Of a stretch of DNA of 64,000 bases, positions 10,501 through 21,390 are shown piece by piece. A program made the position numbers and the translations under genes. Location of the stretch: NCBI RefSeq assembly GCF_030848805.1, contig NW_027270198.1, positions 1 through 64,000 on the forward strand, written 5' to 3'. How positions within the stretch are numbered: the stretch's first letter is position 1; each line of letters begins with the position of its first letter. Source of the stretch: Temnothorax longispinosus. Its lineage: Eukaryota; Arthropoda; Insecta; Hymenoptera; Formicidae. The notes below the pieces were generated by a model. That model was not told the DNA's origin. It saw only the letters and a program-made list of their open reading frames with translations, and did not search any database.

Positions 10501-11006
10501 TTAGCCGAATACTTGCGACATTATATTAACGCGGACCAGACAGACTGGGACGAATGGACGCCATACGCAATGTTCGCGTATAACACGACGCCACACACAG
10601 CGACCGGGTTTACACCCTTTGGATTAGTATACGGGCACCGAGCGACACTACCGACGGCACTGTCGCAACCACCGAAACCAACGTATACGTATGACGATTA
10701 CGCGCAAGAGCTAAAAGAAAAATTAAGAGCGACACAACGAGTTGCAAAAAACATTTGCGAAACGAAAAATCTAAGGCCAAGGAGACGTATGATATAGAAG
10801 ACAAAAGAAATTAATTTTCGAGTGGGAGACAAAGTTCTCTTGCACGACGAAACGGTGCGTAGAGGGAGATAAAAAAAATTAGAATCCCCGTGGATAGGAC
10901 CATATGAAGTAATCGAAAAACATTCAGACGTCAATTACACGATCAAAAAGGGACGGAAAACCACGCGAGTACACGTAAACCGATTAAAGCCTTTTATAGA
11001 ACAGTA
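7566..11006 (+). pseudogene. pol: pol of the Gypsy element: protease, RT, RNase H, integrase
   Basis: Domains lie in the order of Ty3/Gypsy. Protease has LLFDTGAAVS (about 7848-7877). A linker follows. RT starts near 8600 with PSTSPWNAPLLVVPKK, then MPFGLKNAPATFQ near 8994 and the catalytic VYLDDII near 9084. RNase H has VTTDASDYAIGAILS (about 9523), a TEKELLAIVWAVKHF block and TDHKSLVWLF. Integrase has an HH-CC region near 9990-10110, then LTDRGTNF and HPESNGALERS. The frame is broken repeatedly: register changes near 8170, 8800, 8960, 9455 and 9800 and an in-frame TGA near 8870. The first integrase catalytic Asp is Asn (AAT) in KCALNIVGPL near 10180. The C-terminus keeps VNRLKPF. The enzyme would reverse-transcribe and integrate the element; this copy cannot. 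Confidence 0.88.
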
Positions 11007-11470
11007 AAAACAGCGTAAAAGAACAAAAACAAGCAATAGAAAGTAGGCAATAGAAAATAGGCGATAGTAAAAACTAAGGAAAATAAGATAATAAGTACTT
11101 ACCGAACATCAAACACGTCGCACCACACGACGTCCGGTGGCCACATCCAATGTGACCTCCAGGGGGTAGAGAAGATGCATCCATGTACCCGGGGGCGTCA
11201 ACAACGCGTCCGCGTAGGAGGGAGGGGGCGACGTCGGCCCCGAACCCAAATTCGCCGCCATCCGCGCACTAAGCGCGGCACCCTCACTCACGGCACCCGC
11301 ACGAGCAGCGCGTAGCCAATACGAACGCATGCAGGCGTCGCAAGACGTCGGCGCGAAATACAGATTGCATTGAATGCACCGCATTTTTAATAGAGTTAAT
11401 AAAAGTACTCTCTGAACCACGTCGCAAGAGCAACTAAACGCGCGAAAAGAGAAAAAACGCGAGGAGAAGG
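11007..11470 (+). other. pol-env spacer of the Gypsy element
   Basis: Non-coding spacer of about 460 bp. Its centre (about 11115-11350) is GC-richer than the flanks and could be derived host or element sequence. A pyrimidine-rich TTATCTTACAG near 11517-11527, just beyond it, could be the acceptor of the spliced env message usual in errantiviruses. Confidence 0.45.
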
Positions 11471-11878
11471 CATTATCAAGCTAAGGTAAAAATTCGAAGA
11501 AAGGTAACATGAGTCCTTATCTTACAGGACGCTGATCGTCGTCCAGCACTTCGCGAAAAAAGCGAAACCTGAGACAGCACCATCGTACGAGATACGACAA
11601 TTCAGCAGCGAGCCGGGAATATACTTTGAGAGAACCGGACAATTGCAACAAGTAGAAGTTACTTGGAAACTAGCGATTAAAATCGACGTAGCAGCACTAG
11701 GAAACCGATATTACCAACTTCAGGAATTTCTACAGCAAGCCGAAGAAGTAGCGAAACGATAATCGCAAAGGACACGTAGCAGACGTGCAAAAACATTCTC
11801 CATACGATAGAGAAAAATAACAAAAAATTAACGCAACTATTAATGCGATTACAGACTATATATAAAACCAATAATAAA
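11471..11878 (+). pseudogene. env: env N-terminal part (baculovirus F-like)
   Basis: Beyond the acceptor-like TTACAG, translation gives a segment with PGIYFERTGQLQ and a VTWKLAIKID stretch, typical of the N-terminal ectodomain of F-type envelope proteins carried by errantiviruses. Frame changes follow around 11760. The gene is cut at 11879 by the insertion described below; the C-terminal part resumes at 13607. In intact relatives the product is a membrane glycoprotein that mediates fusion. Here it is dead. Confidence 0.65.
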
Positions 11879-13600
11879 AAAATCATGCGTGTGGTCGCCA
11901 CGCGCGTTAGAAGTGAAACTTCTGAAGGCAAGGCTTTGCCATAACTTTTCTGAAATTAATACAAAAACAATGCAACGGAATTAGTCACTCCAAGCCGCCC
12001 GCAACTCGAAAATATAGTGTTACTAGCTGGTTACCCGGGCTTCGCCCGGGAGTCGTTTTTCTTCAAACGACTTCATTTGTATTTCAATATCCTTAATCGA
12101 AAAAAAATTTCTTTATCAGACAATAGCTTATCAAGCAAAAATCAATTAAATAATTAATGTTTTTACTAAAATGATTTCTACTAATTGTAGATATTTATTA
12201 TTTCCATTTTGTTCTATCGGTTAGTTAATTCTTCTACGGAATTTTGCAAATTTTAAGATCCTGCTTTTTTTTTGTTGGAAAAGGAAAATGTTTACGCATA
12301 CCCTAAGGCCGGTCCCCAGGGTTATGCCGGACTTATTCACCGACTAAAAACCGCCTCCCCCGGCCCCCAACCCCACCGCTTTTAAATCAGCCACCCGACA
12401 CACTTTTTATGTTTATGTCAGGAATTACATCAGAATCAAAACATTTTTTACAAAACATTCGGTCAATTATTTACCGAAAAATTGAAAAAATTTCGGATAC
12501 CGGTTCCCAAAAAAATCGGTAACGAAAAACTATACGCTCTATAACACTCCCCAAAAAATTCTACCCCTATTTTATACTTTTATCGGTCAATTATTTTCCA
12601 AAAAATTGGAAAATTTCTGATACCGGTTTCCCAAAAAATCGATAACAAAAAATTATACACTTTATGGTACTCCTCGACAAATTCTACCCCTGATTCATAT
12701 ACAATTCTTTAAAATTCGGTTAATTATTTCCCGAAAATTGGAAAAATTTCGTATACCGGTTCCCAAAAAGATCGGTAACGAAAAACTATGCACTCTATAA
12801 CACTCCCCGGAAAATTCTACCCCTATTTTATATACTTTTGGTAAAAATTCGGTCGAATAGTTTGAGAGTGTATAAAGAACATACATACATACAGACATTC
12901 TATTTTATATATATAGATAGATACGCAGTTCTCACTATATCCGTCTTGCCAGTGCCGTACGCCTGATCGATTTTTCGTGACGCGTTTTCGAGTCGCAAAA
13001 TCGAATTTACTTACCGATCCAAAAGGAGTTTCACTTTGTACGCCTATTGGTCGAATTTTCGTTACACTTCCCGTGTCGCACAATCGAACTTACTACCGTA
13101 CCAAAGAAGTTTAATTTCGTACGCCTATTGGTCGAATTTTCGTTGCACTTTTCGTGTCGCATAATCGAACTTACTACCGTGCCAGAAGAAGAACCGTCTC
13201 GCCAACGCCGTACGCCTATTGGTCGAATTTCGTCACATTTTCGTGTCGCACAATCGAACTTACTACCGTACCAAAGAAGTTTCATTTTGTACGCCTATTG
13301 GTCGAATTTTCGTTACATTTTCCGTGTCGCACAATCGAACTTACTACCGTACCAAAGAAGTTTCATTTGGTACGCCTATTGGTCGAATTTTCGTTACACT
13401 TTCCGTGTCGCATAATCGAACTTACTACCGTGCCAGAAGAAGAACCATCTCGCCAACGCCGTACGCCTATTGGTCAAATTTCGTTACACTATTTGTGTCG
13501 CACAATCGAACTTACTACCGTACCAAAGAAGTTTCACTTCCGTTACACTTTTTCGTGTCGCGAATCGAATTCACTACCGTGCCTAAAGAAGTTTCACTTC
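11879..13600. mobile_element. unclassified repeat element inserted in env
   Basis: A 1.72-kb insertion flanked by AATAAA (11873-11878 and 13601-13606). The first ~1.07 kb matches 62486-63520 almost base for base, which sets the left edge at AAAATCATGCGTGTGGTCGC. It carries several short hairpins: CGTGTGG-TCG-CCACGCG, GAAGTGAAACTTC, and CCCGGGC-TTC-GCCCGGG near 12032. The right third is a tandem array. The sequence GAAGTGAAACTTC near the left edge recurs inverted (GAAGTTTCACTTC) exactly at the right edge. No transposase frame is visible. I cannot assign it to a superfamily. Confidence 0.7.
12946..13600 (+). repeat. tandem array with 251-bp higher-order period
   Basis: The motif TACGCCTATTGGTC starts at 13039, 13120, 13211, 13290, 13371 and 13462, spacings 81, 91, 79, 81 and 91. 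Every third unit carries an extra GCCAGAAGAAGAACC segment, so the array repeats at 251 bp as a three-subunit higher-order repeat. Degenerate units flank it. Each unit contains GTGTCGCACAATCGAACTTA. The array is open in more than one frame and one of them reads into env, probably by chance. Confidence 0.85.
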
Positions 13601-13606
13601 AATAAA

Positions 13607-15008
13607 CGAGGTTTAATAGACGCGATCGGCACGATCAGCAAAACCCTGTTCGGCACTATGGATGCCGACGACGCAAAACACATACAGGAGCAGCTTGAAC
13701 TGATACAAAATCAGCAACAGACTCTACGGCACACCGCAAAAAGTCAATTAAAGGTGATAAATGCCACGATAGGCCACATGGAGGCCTTAGAAAAATCGTT
13801 ATACCACAACGAACAACTGATGACGAACGTCACAAGACGGATACAGCTGGACACGGCACTATACGCCAGAAGAGAAGAAATAGACGAACAGCTTTTAATG
13901 CTAACCACAATTACAGAGGATCTAATAGAAGACGTGAAAGACACGATAGACTACCTCACATATTCGCGGGAAGGATTCATACTCACCCGCCTATTACCAA
14001 TAGAAAAAATAATAACCGAACTAAAAGAGGCAACGTCACAATTGACGTATGGATCCCACTTTCCATTTAAAACTAGCTTAGAAAATTGGAACGAGATACA
14101 AAACTATGTAGAAATTAACGCGTATTATGATAAACCGAACATTTACACGATAATCAAATTTCCCGTGGTAGCATACCCCGTGTATGAAATAATAAGAGCG
14201 ACACCATTACCTGTCCATAACCACGCGAATATTTTCACATTCCTAAGAATTACTCACAACATATTAGCAATAGATAAAGAAAATCATAATTACATAACGC
14301 TAGAGGAACGCGATTTAAACGACTGTAAACGAAACGGAGTAAAATATGTATGTAACCGAAACTACCCGGTATATTTTGTAAAAGCCGACGCACCATGCGA
14401 AGTACAAGTTTACGTAAAAACGCCAGGATATGTGAACACCTGCGAGAAACATCAAATAATGTCAAACGTAACCTTATGGATAACATTAAGCGAACCACAA
14501 ACGTGGCTATTCTCAACGCCGAAAAAACAACAGCTGACGATTCAATGTAATGAACAGGCAGAACAAAAAATAGAAATAGAAAGAACAGGGAAACTAAGTA
14601 TAATCGAAAATTGTAAACTAACCACACCCGACATTATTATAAAAACAAAAAGACAAACGACTATGAGACAAATAGAAATGCACTTAGCAGATTTTAACCT
14701 AACGTTAACAAACAAAAATAAAAATATTAACAAACAAGCAAAAATAGAAATTAGATTAGAACCTGTAATTAGGAATCCGAACGAAACTAATGGAATTAAG
14801 TCTAGAAATAAGCGACATAAATAAAGAATTGGAAAAACCCCAAGACACCCTAATAACAAATCCCTATGTCATATATCCCGTAGGATCGACACTTACGTTA
14901 ATAATTATATTAAGCATAGTAGGAATAATCATCTATGTAATAAAAAGACATAAGAAACGAGCAAGCGCCCGACCGCACGTACAGGGCGACTCAGCGATAC
15001 TATACTAG
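13607..15008 (+). pseudogene. env: env C-terminal part (F-like fusion subunit)
   Basis: The segment begins with KRGLIDAIGTISKTLFG, which has the layout of a basic cleavage site followed by a fusion-peptide-like stretch. A long helical region (about 13650-13960) and a cysteine-bearing ectodomain follow. Near the C-terminus a hydrophobic membrane span (about 14890-14940, LTLIIILSIVGIIIYVI) is followed by basic KRHKKR. This is the organisation of baculovirus F-like env proteins of errantiviruses. A register change near 14800 separates the ectodomain from the membrane span. The upstream part is removed by the insertion at 11879-13600. Stops after 15008. Confidence 0.8.
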
Positions 15009-15128
15009 ATAATAAGAAGAATGTAATCTCAGAAACAAATAAAGAAAATAAATCACCCTAATAGAAATAGAAATAGGATAAGCAGCGAAAAATTGTAGTG
15101 AAAACTACAGACCGTAGTTTCCTTCTCT

Positions 15129-15142
15129 CAAAGGGGGAAGGA
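15129..15142 (+). promoter_or_regulatory. polypurine tract
   Basis: AAAGGGGGAAGGA lies immediately before the right LTR, where plus-strand DNA synthesis would be primed. Confidence 0.8.
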
Positions 15143-15518
15143 TGTTGCGGCCCCAATTAATATAATAACAAATAGTATTAAGAATAAAGACGCGAAGAAC
15201 AATAGGGAACGCGACCGCGAAAGCCCGAAAGAATTACGCAACGCCGAATCAGCAAGAGATGAGTTGCGCGATCGGCCCAGATACGATCGAGCAACTCAGC
15301 AATATTGAAGGACAAGACGAGGATTCAAAAGGAAGCGACAACAGGAGACGAGAGGGCAATTGGAGTCTCGAAGCGACGGGCGTTTAACGCGAATGATCAT
15401 TGTAACTCAGAGTGGATTAATTAAAGTTGTCATTTATTGAAAAGTGTTGATAATCAATCCCGACTCCTCCGTGGATAAACGATCCCATTGTGTCCCGCCG
15501 TAAAAGGAGGGCACAACA
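15143..15518 (+). repeat. 3' LTR
   Basis: 376 bp, TGTTGCGG...CACAACA, nearly identical to 5290-5664. It is followed by the TTTA target duplication and then mitochondrial 16S sequence. Confidence 0.93.
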
Positions 15519-15730
15519 TTTAGATTAAAAATTATTGGTAATTAAAATTTTATAATAATTAAATAGTTAAATTATAGGGAATGAATTAATTAATAAAAAT
15601 TATATATGAAGTAATGTAAATGAAAATGGAAAAAATTTAAGAAAATAAATTTAATTTATTGTACCTTTGGTATCAGGGGTTATTAAAATTTAAGTAAAAG
15701 ATTTTTATTTTTCTCGAAATTGAAAAAGCT
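15519..15730 (+). pseudogene. rrnL: mitochondrial 16S rRNA, first segment (NUMT copy)
   Basis: AT-rich sequence with the conserved 16S motif TTATTGTACCTTTGGTATCAGGGGTTATTA (about 15656-15685). It stops at AAATTGAAAAAGCT (15717-15730), the left copy of the LINE target duplication. The same gene continues at 23988. Confidence 0.85.
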
Positions 15731-16603
15731 TTTTTTTTCTTTTTTTTTTACGCGGTGGAAATTTTTATCTACTGGAATCCCCGCAGGACTAACCAGTCAC
15801 GAGGTCCTGGAGACCCCGATCGGGGAGCGTCCCGCGGGTTTCGACCAGTAGCCCCTCCGAAGAGGGAAGACCCCCCGCTCCCGGGGAAGGACGGGGGAGT
15901 GCCGGATTCTACGGAGAGCAGGGACTGAGTCCCGTCATTTCTCCATAGCCTACCGGCTAAAACCACCGGGAGTGACCCTAACTGCGCTTTGTGGTGGAGC
16001 CCTGGGAAACGCATTAATCACATCCGCGAGCTCCCCCACGCGTTCGCCTGAAGCGAAAACCTCTAATTTGTGACGGACAAGTGCCACCACCCTCGTCCGT
16101 CATCCCTCCCCACGGGGTTGCCGCTGCCTGGCTAGGGCAGCTGCAGCGAGCGAACGGTAAGCCCGACCGCTCACCCACCCCCCGTGCGAGGATGGGAGGA
16201 GTGCCCGTCCGAAGAGAACCAAGCGGCGTCCTCCCACCCTTGCGACCCCTCAGAGGGCAGGCGGGCGCCGAGCACCAGCTCTCTCCCCGGAGCCCAGCCC
16301 CCTGCCTTCGCGGATCAGAGGGAGCACCCGTGGCCAATCCCCTTGGGGAGTTCGCTTGAGCCCCCTCCGACCCGCTTCCTCCGCCGACCTGCTCGGTACT
16401 AAAGCGACGGCGGGAAGGGAGGACCCCCACCTCCGTAGAGGTTTCGGGGATCCCCCCAAACCCGGCGTCCATTCCCTCCTATTTGTTAACGCGCCCCCGC
16501 GTTACGCGAGGGTTCCCGGTCAGAAGACCGGTGTCTTTCTATGTCCTGACAGACCCTGTGGGGAAAACCGGGTGTCGGTCTACCCCCGTTTCGTCCCTTC
16601 GGT
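15731..16603 (-). other. LINE 3' UTR and poly(A)
   Basis: GC-rich non-coding sequence after ORF2, ending in TTTCCACCGCGT plus an A-run on the minus strand. A related terminus, GATTTCCACAAGT plus an A-run, occurs at 26560-26578. Confidence 0.75.
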
Positions 16604-19600
16604 TTACCGAGGAGGGGGGTGTTGTTCGCCCCTCCTCACCCTCTCGTCCGCCTTCTTCCGCGACAGCACTGCGCCGCAGAAGGAGACGAACGCGTTCCAG
16701 CTCTCCTTCCCGCGATCTCCCGGCCTGACCACCGACGCGATGATTGCCGGGAGGGAAAGATCTCCTCCTTCCACCCTTGCCCGGAGGACACGGCGCTGTT
16801 GGTCCCACCTTGGACATACCTCCAAGGTGTGCTGCGCCGGGCAATACCAGCAGTGCGCGGTGCGCTCCTTCCCGATGCGGTGCAGGTATTTCGCGAAGCA
16901 ACCGTGACCGGTTATCACCTGCACCGCGTGGAAGGTGAGAGGCCTGAGCCTCACACCCTCCATCCACTCCCCAAATACAGGGTGGATAGCTTGGGCGACC
17001 CTTCTCCCAAACCGTTGTCCAGGGGCCATCGCCCATTCCTCCCAGCGATGGACCATGGTCGCCCTAATTTCGGCTTTGATCGTTTCCTTGATCTGCGGGG
17101 TGATTTCCCCCAGTCTCTCGCGTATCACCCGAGTTCGGTCGTACCTTTGCGTGCACGACCATGCGATCAAGTGAGGCGGAGGGATCCCCGCCACGATCGT
17201 CGCCCCCACGTGAGCGACGGTCCTGTACGCTCTGGAGACCGCTATCGCGATGATTCGCTGGGCGGCCTCCAGTTTCCTTCTTAGGTGTCCTGTTTTTGAC
17301 ACCTTTTCACCCCAGATTGGTGATGCGTACATCATCATACTGTGGACCGTCGTCGTAGAGGCGTCGCGCCCGCCCGCCGGCCCTGCTCAGGTTCGGCAAC
17401 AGACGGGATAAACCATAAGCCGCCTGCTTTGCCGCCGGGACCACGCGGGCGATGTGCTCGCCGAAATTACGTTCGCTATCCACCCACATCCCCAGATATT
17501 TCAGGTGGGGAGCGATCGGGATTACGATTCCTCTTATCTTGAGGCTGAGTCCCCCCGGAGGCGGACCCCGCTTGTGTTCACCCCTCTTGTTGTAAAAGAG
17601 GGCGGCCTGGGTTTTCTGCGGGGCCACCTCCAGGCCCAGCCTCTCGATGGAGCGCACCACGCTCGCTGCTGCCATGTTGGCCAGCCTAAAGAGCTCCTGC
17701 CACTCCTCCCCGCTGACTCCCAGGTATATGTCATCGGCATATCCCGAGAGCCAGCATCCTCTGGGGAGGGGGGTCCCCAAGAACCAGGTTGTAACCTATG
17801 ATCCATAGCAGGGGTCCTAGGACGGACCCCTGCGGAACACCACACTCCACCAACCTGACTCTTAGGACACCGTCCCGGTCTGTGTACATCAGACCCCTGT
17901 CCCTGAAGTAGTCTCGGACGACCTCTATGATGTATTCGGGGACCCCGAAGTCTAACAGGGCCCCCACGATCGCCGGCCAGGGGAGAGAGTTGAACGCGTT
18001 CCTCACGTCGAACGACAGTCCCATTACAACCCTCCCCCCGGCTATTTCGGCCTCCGTCCGGGAGAGGACGTGCCTGATCGCGTCTATGGTAGATCTCCCG
18101 GCCCGGAAGTCGAACTGGTCGTCCGAGAGTTCCTCCTTGCCCCTCAGGGATAGGTGCAGGCACACAGGCCGGTAGGCCGACGGCATGTCCGGAGACTTGC
18201 CCGCCTTCGGCAGGAGCACCAGGCTGGCCTGCTTCCATTGCTTGGGGAAACGGCCCTCGCGCAAGCACGCCGTAAACACGCGGCGCATCTTACGGGCCGT
18301 CTCCCCCGCGGCCAAGGGTCATAATCTTCCGGGAATACCGTCCGGGCCGGGGGCCTTGCCCCTCTTGACCCGGCCGAGAGCCCTCGACAGCTCCTCTTTC
18401 TCGACCCCCCCCCCCATTCCTCCCACCACTCCGGTTTTCTTTCCGGTGGTGGCCCAACTACTTTTCCTACGCGCCGGGGGAAGAGTGTTTCGACGACTTC
18501 GTCGACGAAAGGGGGGTCGAGTCTCTCCGTCAGCGGGGACGCCCATGGCTTCAACTTGTTCCTGACAAGCTTGTAAGGGCGCCCCCACGGATCCTCCTCC
18601 ACGCTGTCGAGGAGCTCTTTCCAAGAGAGAGCCTTGGCCGTGTGTATCGCTCGGGAGAGGTCCTGTCGGGCAGCACGCCAGGCCTCCCCCGCTTCCGTCT
18701 CTCGCCTGCCTTCGCGGGCCCTACTCCAGACCCTTTTGGCTCTGACCGAGAAGCGACGAAAATTCGCCAACTCCTCGGTCCACCAATAGGCGCGCTTGCG
18801 AGGAGGGAGCGGACGAAGACGGGGCATGGCCACGTCGCACGCTTTAACCATGGCGCCGACTAGGCCCGCAACCTCCCCGTCGATATCCCCCTCCTCGAGC
18901 ACGCCTTCTTCCTCTTTCTTCCAATTTAGGAAAATGACCGCTGCGTTGAAGCGGTCAGTGTCACACTTTTTGATCGCCCACCTCCGCCTCTGCTGCTGGG
19001 GCTGACGGCGGCGGGCGAGCACCCCCAGGAGGGCAGCACGGACCGTCATATGAATATACAGATGGTCAGACAGTGTCTCCTGGTCCGTGTCTACCCTCCA
19101 ATCGTATATCTCGCGCGCCACAGAGGGGTTGGCCCAGGTGAGATCCACCACCGATTCCCCCCGCGGTCGCACGAAGGTGCTCTCTCGGCCCACGTTCACC
19201 AAAGACAGGCCGAGTCCCGCCGCCCAGATCTTGGTGAATCGGCCCCTCCAGTTTGCCGGCGGGGGACCCCATGTCACCGATCTGGCGTTGAAATCCCCCG
19301 CTATTAGCACTCGTCCGGACGAGCAGCTGCGCACGCTGTTCTCGACTTCGGACAGCAGCCGCTCGTACTCGGCCGACGACCAGCTGAGAGGGGCGTACAC
19401 CGCCACGACGGAGGTGGACCCACTTCTCACCACGACAAATCCCCGCCCGGCCCTAACTAAGGTCCACGGGGGGGGGGGGGTGCCGGGTGATACCCTCCAT
19501 GTGACCGCGATGGAGCCGTCGCTGTCCCCCACCCAGCATGGGTGGTCGCGTGGGACGCGCCAAGGCTCCGCCGCGATCCCCAAACCACACCCGCGCTCTA

Positions 19601-19776
19601 TCAGGGCCTGGCAGAAAAGGTCCTGCGCCGCGCGGGTATGGTTCAAGTTTGTCTGTAGGATCCGGATGGTCATTAACAGTAGCCAGGACCCGGATCCTCC
19701 AATCCTTCGCACCCTGTTTCATCCAGCGGGGCGGTGACACCCGCTTCCACCCTGCCTTCTGTATCCATAGGGACAT
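16604..19776 (-). pseudogene. LINE ORF2: endonuclease-reverse transcriptase
   Basis: The N-terminal apurinic-like endonuclease (about 19670-19000) shows IRILQTNLNHTRAAQDL, GLGIAAEPWRVP with the catalytic Glu, VLIAGDFNARSVTWG, and a SDHLYIHM end. RT follows (about 18320-17600) with LPKAGKSPDMPSAYRPV, DQFDFRAGRSTIDAI, LSFDVRNAFNSLPW, GVPQGSVLGPLLW and the catalytic GYADDIYLG near 17730. The C-terminal region ends with a cysteine-histidine motif CWYCPAQHTLEVC near 16830. It would nick target DNA and prime cDNA synthesis from its own RNA. Reading-register changes near 18400 (C-run), 18320, 17770 and 17330 make this copy non-functional, but all catalytic motifs survive. Confidence 0.9.
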
Positions 19777-20322
19777 CTCCTTCCTAACTGGAGCCCGTTG
19801 CCAGGCCCGGCGGCGGTAACTCCGTCTCCGCGTCCATGTTTTCGACCAGGTCCGCAGTGGGCTCCGGTTTCGGGAGCTTCTTTGTTACCCCCTTCCTATC
19901 CTTCGGAGGTCTTCGTTCCTTCGGGGGTTCGTCAGCCACCACCCTCGCTATTACGATTTTCTTCCCTGAACTTTTCTCCTGGATTATGCGAAAACCCTGG
20001 ACCTTCAGCTCCTCTACCTTCTTAGGTTTCGCCTTAGGGGGCTCCTTCTTATCCTTGGCCTTCGTTTGCTTCGGTGGCTCGTTTGTCTGTTTCGCCGTTC
20101 CGAGCTCCCCGTTATTCGCAGCACGCTTCCTTATTCTTTGCCTGCACCCCTTGCAAGAGGGCCCCCCGACACGGTGTTCGTGCGGAAGCCCTTTGCTATC
20201 GCACCGGCGCTCGGCACTCTCGCGCCGAATGCTCCCCCTCTCCGCAGCGGTAGCACAACCCCGTGCGATCGAGTGAGTCCCGATTGCGCACATTACAAAT
20301 CGGACACAGCAATATTTCCCGA

Positions 20323-20755
20323 TCGGACACGGTGTCGATTGCACATGGTGCCGATCGGACACGGTGTCGATTGCACACGGTGCCGATCGGACACGGTGTC
20401 GATTGCACACGGTGCCGATCGGACACAGTGTCGATTGCACACGGTGCCGATCGGACACGGTGTCGATTGCACACGGTGCCGATCGGACACGGTGTCGATT
20501 GCACACGGTGCCGGTCGGACACGGTGTCGATTGCACACGGTGCCGATCGGACACGGTGTCGATTGCACACGGTGCCGATCGGACACGGTGTCGATTGCAC
20601 ACGGTGTCGATCGGACACGGTGTCGATTGCACACGGTGCCGATTGCACACGGTGCCGATTGCACACGGTGCCGATTGCACACGGTGCCGATTGCACACGG
20701 TGCCGATCGGACACGGTGTCGATTGCACACGGTGCCGATCGGACACGGTGCCCTA
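20323..20755 (+). repeat. left-arm array of paired 16-bp units
   Basis: Alternating 16-mers CGGACACGGTGTCGAT and TGCACACGGTGCCGAT give a 32-bp period. About 25 16-mers are present. Towards the core the second type repeats alone several times (20630-20705). There is no spacer variability, so this is not CRISPR-like. Confidence 0.92.
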
Positions 20756-21065
20756 GGGGTGTAGGCGGGGGGGGCTCCGCCCCCCCTGCACCCCCCCCAT
20801 GGACACGCCTTCGGCGTGCCCGGTAGGCAATGTATTAAGTACATGCGTGGGCGTATTAAGTAGGCGGGGGGGCTCCGCCCCCCCTGCACCCCCCTGTGCA
20901 CCTGGTGGTGTGGGTTGGGTTGATGCGTGGAGCGGGGGGGGCTTCGCCCCCCCCCGCACCCCCCCATGGACACGCCTTCGGCGTGCCCGGTAGGCAATGT
21001 ATTAAGTACATGCGTGGGCGGGGGGGGCTTCGCCCCCCCCTGCCCCCCCCCCATTGTGTAAGTAA
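20756..21065. repeat. GC-hairpin core of the fold-back
   Basis: Three perfect G-run/C-run hairpins with loops CTCCG or CTTCG (about 20767-20788, 20865-20885, 20933-20955), plus a fourth near 21018-21040. A ~55-bp block with ACACGCCTTCGGCGTGCCCG is present twice in direct orientation (about 20807-20861 and 20965-21019). Confidence 0.85.
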
Positions 21066-21390
21066 ACCCTGTGTGCAATCGACATCGTGTGCAATCGGCA
21101 CGGTGTGCAATCGGCACCGTGTCCGATCGGCACCGTGTGCAATCGGCACCGTGTGCAATCGGCACCGTGTGCAATCGACACCGTGTCCGATCGACACCGT
21201 GTGCAATCGACACCGTGTCCGATCGGCACCGTGTGCAATCGACACCGTGTCCGATCGGCACCGTGTGCAATCGACACCGTGTCCGATCGGCACCGTGTGC
21301 AATCGACACCGTGTCCGATCGGCACCGTGTGCAATCGACACCGTGTCCGATCGGCACCGTGTGCAATCGACACCGTGTCCGATCGGGAAA
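21066..21390 (-). repeat. right-arm array of paired 16-bp units
   Basis: The same 16-mers as the left arm in inverted orientation, so a transcript through the element could fold into a long hairpin. The array ends at GATCGGGAAATATTG, the mirror of CAATATTTCCCGATC at 20310-20324. Confidence 0.92.

Larger units (their letters stand above)
5290..15518 (+). mobile_element. Ty3/Gypsy (errantivirus-like) LTR retrotransposon with env
   Basis: A complete but defective element of 10,229 bp including a later 1.7-kb insertion. It has two LTRs (5290-5664 and 15143-15518) beginning TGTTGCGG and ending CACAACA, a TTTA duplication on each side (5286-5289, 15519-15522), a primer-binding-like site after the left LTR, a purine tract before the right LTR, and gag, pol (PR-RT-RNaseH-IN) and env in retroviral order. 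Presence of an F-protein-type env places it with errantivirus-like Gypsy elements. The LTRs differ by only a few substitutions and three 1-bp indels, roughly 98% identity, so the insertion is recent relative to the NUMT. All three genes are broken. Confidence 0.93.

Noticed and set aside
13154..14824. A single 556-codon open frame as a novel protein
   Set aside because: Its first ~150 codons are the tandem array of an insertion and the rest is env; the fusion is a by-product of the insertion.
20323..21390. Regular short repeats that could suggest a CRISPR array
   Set aside because: There are no unique spacers, the units are contiguous 16-mers in mirrored arms, and the context is a eukaryotic LINE.
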